From Phycisphaerales bacterium (GTDB lineage: Bacteria > Planctomycetota > Phycisphaerae > Sedimentisphaerales > Anaerohalosphaeraceae), in contig DRGS01000092.1 of the NCBI GenBank assembly GCA_011053245.1, forward strand, positions 1 through 20,650: DNA of 20,650 bases, given 5' to 3'. The notes below the pieces were generated by a model. The model did not search any database and was not told the DNA's origin. It saw only the letters and a program-made list of their open reading frames with translations. Positions 14,783 through 20,650 of the stretch are shown here, piece by piece (position 1 is the first letter of the stretch; every line of letters starts with the position of its first letter). Position numbers and translations under genes: made by a program.

Positions 14783-16507
14783 ATGACATTGGATATTAGC
14801 GGCAAAAAATTCAGAGCAAGTGCCCTGCCGGCAGCGTTGGCTGTCGCGATGCTGATGTTGCCCTGCGCCCATACCTTAGCCGTTGGCGATACCGCCGAGT
14901 TGTATCAGCCAACCTCATTGTACTACTCCGGCACATACCAGCTTCGCGAAAACGACCCGACCTTAACCGGTGCCGGAACCAGGATCGCAACCATCTGCCG
15001 CAGCTTCACATATCTCGACGATCAACCCCAGAACGATTATCGCATAAATGTCACACACAACTGCCTTACTAATAGCAATATCGTTTTCGCCGGCGACGAC
15101 GATCCGCAGTTCACCGCTGAGGATATATCCAGCCACGCTACGGCGATCGGCGGCATACTCGCGGGCAGCGATCCGAACGGTTTTCATCCCGATCTTGGCA
15201 ATTTCCATTATGAAGGCGCAGCACCGGAAGCCGACCTGACCGTATATGAGTTCCAAAGCTTTTTAAGTGATTACATCTATCCCGCTGTGGATCCAAACAC
15301 TGATGTACTAACGCTGAGCATGGGTGAGATATTCAGCGACTGGTGGACACGCGGTCTGGAGTCGATGGCCGAGCGCGACGGACTCATAGTCATAGCCGGG
15401 ATCGGCAACGGAAGCAATGTTTACGACCCTACGCTGTACCCTGCCGCCGGAGCAAACGTCATCGGCGTAGGTGTGATCGACTCAATAAACAGCGATGAGG
15501 TCGCCGACAGTTTGAACATTTTCTCACTTGCCAGCAGCGAACATTCCAGCAGCGGGCCTACCGACGACAACCGCTGCAAGCCCGACATCGTAGCGCCTGG
15601 CAACTGCATTACACCGGACGCGTCCAGCCCGGACGGATACGCTGAAACCGGCGATTGGACCAGTTTCGCTACACCCGTCGTGGCAGGAACCGTAAGCCTG
15701 CTCGTGCAAAAAGCAAAGCAGCAACCGGAACTGGCCCAAGCAGCAACCGGCCCAGGCAGCAACTGTGTCATGAAAGCAATACTGATGAACTCGGCGACGA
15801 AACTTGCCTACTGGCATAAAGGCAAGGCCTCCAAAGACGATGACCATACGGCAGTACTGGATCATAGACAAGGCGCAGGGGCGATAAATGCTGGAGGTGC
15901 ATACGACCATCTCGTAGCAGGCAAGCAGGGAACCGGTAATGCAGAGAATATCGGCTGGGATAATAATACGGTCGGCAATGAAGAAAACATTTATAAGATC
16001 GACATCGCAGAACCTGCGGGACAGTTCATTACCGCAACCCTGGTCTGGAACCGGCATTACGAAAATGCATATCCGTTTGAGGCGCAAACCAAACTCGACA
16101 GCGACCTGCGGATCGAACTTTGGGCAGTCGACGCAAATGACCCGAACAGCGGGTACATGATCGATCACAGCGACAGCAAAAACGATAACGTCGAACACAT
16201 ATACTGCCCTGCCGACCCCAATTTCACCAGCTATGAGATAGTCGTTATCGCGGGCGAAAATGACGACAGCGAAACCGTAGAGCGTTACGGCATCGCCTGG
16301 CAAGCGGCCCAGCCGAGCCAAGGAGATCAACTCTGGTGGTACGATCTCAATACCGACGGCAAGATCGACATCAATGATGTCATGATACTCTTTGGCAGGA
16401 TCCGCAAAGAGATCGACTCTGATGATGGTTATGTTACGGGCGACATCAACATGGACGGCAAGATCGACGTCGACGACCTGACACTGCTCATAAAACAAAT
16501 CCAGTAA
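14783..16507 (+). CDS. Exported subtilisin-like (S8) protein with dockerin-like tail
   Basis: Numbering is from the TTG at 14774 (577 residues). ATG 14783 (codon 4) is preferred, although neither start has a clear ribosome site. A signal peptide (RASALPAALAVAMLMLPCAHTLA) is followed by a peptidase S8 fold. The His motif is SSH121ATAIGGILAG, the oxyanion Asn is at GIGN212GS and the Ser motif is WTS297FATPVVAG. Where S8 enzymes carry the catalytic Asp (VAVIDTG), this protein reads IATIC75RS, so the triad looks incomplete. It may be inactive or use another acid (D82 or D83 are near). Residues about 520-577 hold two dockerin-type calcium repeats, DLNTDGKIDINDVMIL and DINMDGKIDVDDLTLL. It is probably a secreted peptidase or binding protein. 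It has its own promoter. Confidence 0.85.
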   Translation: MTLDISGKKFRASALPAALAVAMLMLPCAHTLAVGDTAELYQPTSLYYSGTYQLRENDPTLTGAGTRIATICRSFTYLDDQPQNDYRINVTHNCLTNSNIVFAGDDDPQFTAEDISSHATAIGGILAGSDPNGFHPDLGNFHYEGAAPEADLTVYEFQSFLSDYIYPAVDPNTDVLTLSMGEIFSDWWTRGLESMAERDGLIVIAGIGNGSNVYDPTLYPAAGANVIGVGVIDSINSDEVADSLNIFSLASSEHSSSGPTDDNRCKPDIVAPGNCITPDASSPDGYAETGDWTSFATPVVAGTVSLLVQKAKQQPELAQAATGPGSNCVMKAILMNSATKLAYWHKGKASKDDDHTAVLDHRQGAGAINAGGAYDHLVAGKQGTGNAENIGWDNNTVGNEENIYKIDIAEPAGQFITATLVWNRHYENAYPFEAQTKLDSDLRIELWAVDANDPNSGYMIDHSDSKNDNVEHIYCPADPNFTSYEIVVIAGENDDSETVERYGIAWQAAQPSQGDQLWWYDLNTDGKIDINDVMILFGRIRKEIDSDDGYVTGDINMDGKIDVDDLTLLIKQIQ

Positions 16508-16602
16508 AACAAATCTGAATTTTTGATACTTTTTCCCATCGTGTCGTGTCGCTCGCGCTCCACGCTTTTTAAAAACCACACCGACAGGTCGGCGGACTAA
16601 AA

Positions 16603-16634
16603 ATTGGGTTTGGATTGGGTTTGGATTGGGTTTG
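16603..16634. repeat. 11-base tandem repeat ATTGGGTTTGG, about three copies
   Basis: Copies lie at 16603-16613 and 16614-16624, with a 10-base third copy at 16625-16634. A further ATTGGGTTTG followed by CTT lies at 16715-16724, matching the bases after the third tandem copy. This suggests a dispersed element rather than simple slippage alone. Confidence 0.85.
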
Positions 16635-17030
16635 CTTTTTTTGTTGGTTTGGGGGTGTAAATCGTTGTAAGTTCCTCTTTTGCAAGAGTTTGCAGTGATT
16701 CTCTGAGTTGGGAAATTGGGTTTGCTTCCCAGAAGAAGTATTTTAAAAAATACAGGAATTCCCTGAAAAGAGCCGGTTTTTGTGCCAAATTCAAAATGTC
16801 GCGTTTTAGTCATAAATTCACGTTTATTTTCATTTTCTGTATTCATTTTTATCTGTTTCAAAAAAACATACCCCCTCTATACTTTGCACGAACATGCGCG
16901 TTTGATGCAAAAATCGGTGATTTTTTTGGTGGTTGAAAACGGTAAGTCGTTGTTGGGTAAGGAGTAAAAAATTTTTATTTTTTTGGTCAGTAGCAGAATA
17001 GTGCAAGCGCATTTGGAAGATTTTTAACTG

Positions 17031-17055
17031 CGGATTTCTCGGATTAACACGGATT
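17031..17055. repeat. CGGATT triplet repeat
   Basis: CGGATT occurs at 17031, 17040 and 17050, separated by short AT-rich pieces. I recall this arrangement as a dispersed short repeat in planctomycete and other genomes; the copy number in this genome is unknown. Confidence 0.55.
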
Positions 17056-17070
17056 TTTTGTTGAGCCCAA

Positions 17071-17115
17071 AAAGGGGTCTGACCCCTTTAGTTCTCCTGA
17101 CCCCTTTAGTTCTCC
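17071..17115. repeat. REP-like palindrome with 18-base tandem repeat
   Basis: AAAGGGGTC and GACCCCTTT form a 9-base perfect palindrome with a 1-base centre (17071-17089). It overlaps two exact adjacent copies of an 18-base unit, TGACCCCTTTAGTTCTCC (17080-17097 and 17098-17115). The GGGGTCTGACCCC style recalls repeats linked to REP-associated transposases, but no transposase is in the window. Confidence 0.75.
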
Positions 17116-17203
17116 TCAGATTATATCCCGCAATCCTACTTTGCTAAAGCTACGAAGAAACCGGCTTTGGCGCCAAGACGGCTTAACTTACCATATCCTA
17201 AAT

Positions 17204-18472
17204 TTACTCTACATACATCCAACTCAGTGCCAGCAACTGCAAGTCCTGGAAGTCTACGAAGTTGTCCCTGATCTCCGGAGCTATGTCCGCTGAGGGTGTG
17301 CCGGGGACATCTTCGAACTGCGATGCGAGGATCGCAAAGTCAGCTATGGTAACTTTACCGTCGCCATCAATATCAGCAGTGCCGGGTACGTCCAGAGTTA
17401 GATCTACCGTGACATTTGTGTTTAATCCGCCGCTTGGCCATTCGGTACTCTCATCTACAAATGCTTCGTTGTAGAATTCGAAATTCAGCACCTGCCCCGC
17501 TAAGACGCTTAATTGAGCTGAAGGCTGGGAGGCATTTAGCAGCATTAGAGGGCTGGCAGGGTCGGTGTCCCATATCTTGAGATACCAACTGTATGTATCC
17601 CACCCAGCCGGGGCGCTGCCGGTGATCAAAGCAATACCAGCAAGCCTTAGGCCCGGTGAATCCTGCAAGAAACCATTTGGAATACGCATAGTGATCGTAC
17701 CGGTAAGCGTAGCATTACCGTTGCCGTCGCCACCGTCATCGCCAGAGTCAGACCCATAGCAATCATACCAATACCATTCTCCCCAACCGTAAATATCAGA
17801 TATTAGTGACGCTCCATTTGAATTGAGTTGTACATCAACACCGACATCAACCGAACTATCCTGAGTCTCAAAATATAACGAGTCGTCCATGCAGTCTCCC
17901 TCAGCATACAAAGAATGGGCTGACACCAACGAAGTACAACTGCTGTTGGATGATGTATCTGTATCAGTGCCCGAGTCAGCATCGTGATCAACTGCCGCGT
18001 GTGCATAGGCATAGGTATCTGCGTTATATGTAATAGTAAGCGGCTGAACATGGACAATAGTAAAATTCAGTTGATCTATTAGAGAGAAGCCCCCATCGTA
18101 CAGTTCGACGCTAAAGGTTTGTGTGTCAGTACCATTGGCCTGAACATCGGCGGAAACCTGAATACCTGAACCGCCACCAAAATTCATGAAATCAATGTCA
18201 CAATTAGAAGGACTACCGATAACGGCCCCATTATATGCGCCGGGGGGCAGATTAACAAAAGTCGCAAAAGTTGGACAGTTTGTAAGAGACAGAATGCCAG
18301 AATCACTACCAGTACTGGAAATGACGTCCACGGCAGCTATGGTACCTTCATCAATTTGGTAGTTATTGCCACCAGTGTGGGTGACGCCTGGACCGGATGC
18401 TGACATTGACAAAGCCGCATGAGCAAAATTTGCAAGGGTTACTACCAGAATTATTACAAATAACTTCTTCAT
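17204..18472 (-). CDS. Exported protein with C-terminal dockerin-like repeats
   Basis: A 422-residue protein. The signal peptide is MKKLFVIILVVTLANFAHA. The body (20-350) is rich in Ser, Asp, Gly and Thr, with predicted beta strands and no domain I can name. A very acidic stretch (DHDADSGTDTDTSSNSS, and later DSGDDGGDGNGN) may bind calcium. Residues about 365-422 hold one good dockerin-type repeat (ADIDGDGKVTIADFAILASQF) and one degenerate repeat (NFVDFQDLQLLALSWM). This ending is the kind I associate with Phycisphaerae exported proteins, where it may be a sorting or attachment tail rather than a cellulosome dockerin. GGAGG lies about 8 bases before the start. A promoter lies about 110 bases upstream. 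Confidence 0.85.
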   Translation of the reverse strand: MKKLFVIILVVTLANFAHAALSMSASGPGVTHTGGNNYQIDEGTIAAVDVISSTGSDSGILSLTNCPTFATFVNLPPGAYNGAVIGSPSNCDIDFMNFGGGSGIQVSADVQANGTDTQTFSVELYDGGFSLIDQLNFTIVHVQPLTITYNADTYAYAHAAVDHDADSGTDTDTSSNSSCTSLVSAHSLYAEGDCMDDSLYFETQDSSVDVGVDVQLNSNGASLISDIYGWGEWYWYDCYGSDSGDDGGDGNGNATLTGTITMRIPNGFLQDSPGLRLAGIALITGSAPAGWDTYSWYLKIWDTDPASPLMLLNASQPSAQLSVLAGQVLNFEFYNEAFVDESTEWPSGGLNTNVTVDLTLDVPGTADIDGDGKVTIADFAILASQFEDVPGTPSADIAPEIRDNFVDFQDLQLLALSWMYVE

Positions 18473-18582
18473 GTTCCTGTACCTCCAAAATTAAGTTGCT
18501 TCCCGGTTAATATCTCCTGTTTTCGATATGTGCTTGGCCTCTTAGAAATAAACACTGGATGTCGGTGTTATCGCTTATCGGT

Positions 18583-18610
18583 ATTATAACAAATAATATC
18601 GTATATTCAA
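18583..18610 (-). promoter_or_regulatory. Sigma-70 promoter for the 422-residue protein
   Basis: On the minus strand, TTGAAT (18605-18610), 16 bases, then a perfect TATAAT (18583-18588). The transcript would carry a leader of about 100 bases before the start at 18472. Confidence 0.65.
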
Positions 18611-19318
18611 GGTTTTTTTTACATAAATCGGTAAAATCTTGAGGTTTCTATATATATGGAAGCACGAGATGGCAAAGTGTGACGCGATTTTTTCAATTTT
18701 TGCAATATTTTTTTAAAAAAACGCTTTTTTTTGTATTTTTTGAGATTTCGGGGCGTCTGTCTTCGCTATTTAGCTACGATGCGGCAGGCAGGCAAGGGGG
18801 GCTTTCTATGTCGCCCGCTGCACGGGCTCGTTTTGTTTTTTGCATTGCTTTATACCACGCCCTTTGGGCGAGGCTACATCATGGCGCCCTATGGGGCTTT
18901 ATTCGACCCTTTCAGGGTCGTGTGGGTGTGGGAAAAGGTAAGGGGAAATTGTAGGGGGGATATAACGCGTGTGAAAGAAAGCATTTCACACCCTACGATT
19001 TGGTTGCTATGGGGGTATTAAGAAGTAGAGGTTTGCGAAATTCGTTGAGTCAGAGATTGCCACGTCACTTCGTTCCTCGCAATGACAGCTTGACAGATGG
19101 GCAATAAATTGCCCATCCTACGAGTTGGCGCAATGACAATTCCGTGGTTTACTGTTTTTCAGGTCCTATAATTGTTGTGGGTTTTTATTTTTTTCTTGTT
19201 TGGTTTGACGGAGGGGGTTTTGTTTCTTAAGTTTTAGATGCGTGAGTGAGTTTTGCGCGAAATATGTGTTTTTTGGCAAATAAGCCGACTTTTTAATTTG
19301 TAATTGGTATGAGAAGCT
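18611..19318. other. Repeat- and palindrome-rich intergenic stretch
   Basis: The short open frames here (18679-18954, 18731-19021) have no ribosome sites or coding character. Visible palindromes are CGACCCT/AGGGTCG (18904-18920), a nested pair GTAGGG/CCCTAC around GTGTGAAA/TTTCACAC (18951-18996), and GATGGGCAAT/ATTGCCCATC (19096-19117). The GATTGCCACG...CTCGCAATGAC segment near 19056-19086 resembles a dispersed repeat seen in many environmental genomes. GCAATGACA recurs at about 19129. The region looks like stacked small repeats. Confidence 0.6.
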
Positions 19319-20539
19319 ATGAATAAACGATGTATTATTTGGTTATCGATCCTTGTCGCCATCGGCGGTGCCGGTTTGGGCTGGGTTGTTTTTGAGAAAA
19401 TCCATCAGGACCGGGAGACCGCCCATTATAAGGCTATGTATGGCAGCGATGTGGAAGATATACTCAATGAGTATTCACAGTGGGACCAACTGAGTGCCGA
19501 CGAAAAAGCCGACTCACCACTTGCGCCTGGAATGTTTTCCCTCAACAACGACGAGCAAACTCTGGAAAATCAGGCTGGCAGGTTGAAGGCGAATCTTGCA
19601 GGTCTTGCAAGCGGACAGGGTGAAGTGCCCTTCTCGGCTGACCTTGTATATGGATCCGGCTGGCAAGAGAAGGTCAATTCCTATAAGCAAAAACAAATGA
19701 TATTGAATGACGTTGCGATCGCCTCTTCGGTATGCGTGCTGGCAGTTCTGAGTATCGTTTTTGGATGGGGCGTCAAAGCAGGCATAGGAGCGGCGATAAA
19801 TAAATTCAAGGGCCGCAAGGATAGCGAGGAAAGCGAAGAAGCTGATTTTGAATTCGTTATGGATGCAGATGACATCCAGTGCCCGCCCGATGAGAACCTC
19901 GAAGAAGAGGTACAGGAAGATAAAGAGCATACCCGTCAGGGCTTGAAGGATATGCTTAGGATAAAGGGAATCCGGCCTTACAACGAAGCGGTCAATTTCG
20001 CACATATGCCCATCGAACCTAAGGCGGCGGCGATGCTGCTTTCAGATGAACCTGTTACAGAACCAGTTGTTGCGGTAACCGAGCCGGCTTCAAACGGCCT
20101 CAGTGAACTTACACAAGAGGTTTCGGCTATACGCGAATTCGCGGCACAACAGCAGGACCGGGTGCGCCAGTTGCAGGAAGGATACGACTGGACGATCATC
20201 AAACGCTTCTGCCTGCGGATCATCCGATGTGTGGATAACCTGGAGGGGCGAATAAAGGAACTCGCTGATGAGGGCCAGGAGTTCGGGTACCTTGAAGATG
20301 TTCGGGATGAGCTTGTATTCGCTCTCGAATCCAGCGGTGTCGAGCAGTTCGAGCCCGAAACCGACAAGAGTTATAAGGGACAGGAAAAACTCTCCGAAGC
20401 GATCCGGGAAAGAGAGCCATGCGATGACGCTGAGCTTTCCGGGATGGTCGCCAATGTAGTTAGATGCGGATATAAATATGTACTTAATGAAAATGACGAG
20501 AAAATCGTGCGAACCGCGCAGGTCAAACTTTACACTTGA
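19319..20539 (+). CDS. Membrane-anchored GrpE-like nucleotide exchange factor
   Basis: A 406-residue protein. Membrane helix 1 is at 5-25 (CIIWLSILVAIGGAGLGWVVF), then an extracytoplasmic loop of about 100 residues, helix 2 at about 130-150 (VAIASSVCVLAVLSIVFGW), and an acidic linker (165-260). The C-terminal region (262-406) reads like GrpE: a long helical start, RCVDNLEGRI, then GVEQFEP, GMVANVVRCGYKY and a final strand KIVRTAQVKLY. GrpE proteins speed ADP release from DnaK/Hsp70. The gene 31 bases downstream starts an Hsp70, which supports the assignment. Normal GrpE is soluble and about 200 residues, so two added membrane helices would tether this Hsp70 system to the membrane. GAGAAG precedes ATG 19319. 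The GrpE call rests on pattern, not a search. Confidence 0.65.
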   Translation: MNKRCIIWLSILVAIGGAGLGWVVFEKIHQDRETAHYKAMYGSDVEDILNEYSQWDQLSADEKADSPLAPGMFSLNNDEQTLENQAGRLKANLAGLASGQGEVPFSADLVYGSGWQEKVNSYKQKQMILNDVAIASSVCVLAVLSIVFGWGVKAGIGAAINKFKGRKDSEESEEADFEFVMDADDIQCPPDENLEEEVQEDKEHTRQGLKDMLRIKGIRPYNEAVNFAHMPIEPKAAAMLLSDEPVTEPVVAVTEPASNGLSELTQEVSAIREFAAQQQDRVRQLQEGYDWTIIKRFCLRIIRCVDNLEGRIKELADEGQEFGYLEDVRDELVFALESSGVEQFEPETDKSYKGQEKLSEAIREREPCDDAELSGMVANVVRCGYKYVLNENDEKIVRTAQVKLYT

Positions 20540-20570
20540 TCTGTGGTGATGTTTTTTAAGGAATGGGAAA

Positions 20571-20650
20571 ATGAGTAATCTTGCAGGCATAGACCTTGGA
20601 ACGACGTTTTCGGCGATTGCCGTTCTCAACAGTATTGGCAAAGGGCAGAT
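20571..20650 (+). CDS. Hsp70/DnaK-family chaperone, 5' fragment
   Basis: Only the first 26 codons lie in the window. The product begins MSNLAGIDLGTTFSAIAVLN, which is the phosphate-1 loop of the Hsp70/actin ATPase fold (IDLGTT). AAGGAATGGG just upstream is a fair ribosome site. It follows the GrpE-like gene by 31 bases on the same strand, so the two probably form an operon. The rest is beyond the right edge, so I cannot say whether it is canonical DnaK or a divergent Hsp70 with a different C-terminus. Confidence 0.9.
   Translation, partial: MSNLAGIDLGTTFSAIAVLNSIGKGQ

Larger units (their letters stand above)
16508..17203. other. 696-base repeat-rich gap between convergent genes
   Basis: No gene is supported. 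The gap holds a small hairpin (16581-16592, CCGACAGGTCGG), an 11-base tandem repeat with a distant extra copy, three CGGATT motifs in a short row, and a palindrome joined to an 18-base tandem repeat. An imperfect palindrome at about 17161-17181 (CCGGCTTTGGCGCCAAG...) lies just after the minus-strand gene and could end its transcript. The long minus-strand frame crossing 15524-16861 is an open shadow of the S8 gene. Confidence 0.6.

Noticed and set aside
15524..16861. Minus-strand open frame of 445 codons
   Set aside because: It lies opposite the well-supported S8 gene with its dockerin tail, has no recognisable motif, and continues into repeat-rich DNA. It is a shadow frame.
16603..17115. Possible CRISPR array
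   Set aside because: The repeats are 11 and 18 bases long and directly adjacent with no unique spacers of regular length, and no cas gene is present.
18679..19021. Two overlapping plus-strand open frames of 91 and 96 codons
   Set aside because: They have no ribosome sites, translate palindromic repeat DNA, and resemble no protein.

Overview
The window most likely comes from a planctomycete of the class Phycisphaerae (Sedimentisphaerales-like). This is an inference: large Sec-exported proteins sit next to proteins ending in EF-hand-like dockerin repeats, one of them ending in the 'LLALSWM' style I associate with this group. Other supports are the long gaps filled with small palindromic and tandem repeats and an Hsp70/GrpE pair with a membrane anchor. 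No rRNA or other strong marker is present.

Left part, positions 1 to about 9381: one end of an integrated genetic element. Its right border is a complete tRNA-Ser(GGA) gene on the minus strand (9381-9468). A tyrosine recombinase gene lies just beyond the tRNA 3' end and has a near-consensus promoter. Next to it is a MerR-type excisionase gene whose 3' end overlaps the integrase 3' end head-on. The other end of the element lies left of the window.

The cargo is a tightly packed plus-strand operon (3-7096). In order it encodes a winged-helix protein (cut by the window edge), two small two-helix membrane proteins, an exported von Willebrand A (VWA) protein, a membrane-anchored FHA protein, a 945-residue tubulin/FtsZ-like protein, a ThiF/E1-like adenylating enzyme and two 91-residue proteins. 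Four junctions overlap (4, 14, 20 and 4 bases, plus 8 bases after the E1 gene), so the products probably work together. A rho-independent terminator closes the operon at 7130-7163. The VWA and FHA genes look like one transmembrane protein split by a +1 frame change. The combination suggests a membrane-linked, nucleotide-driven machine carried as mobile cargo, possibly for defence, conflict or membrane remodelling. That role is inference.

Right part, from 9469: ordinary chromosome with long intergenic gaps. It encodes a 1546-residue exported protein built from fibronectin III and concanavalin-like modules with a recent internal duplication, an exported subtilisin-like protein with a dockerin-like tail that lacks the usual catalytic Asp, and an exported 422-residue dockerin-like protein on the minus strand. 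Two gaps (16508-17203 and 18473-19318) are full of short repeats and palindromes. The window ends with a membrane-anchored GrpE-like protein followed by the first 80 bases of an Hsp70 gene.
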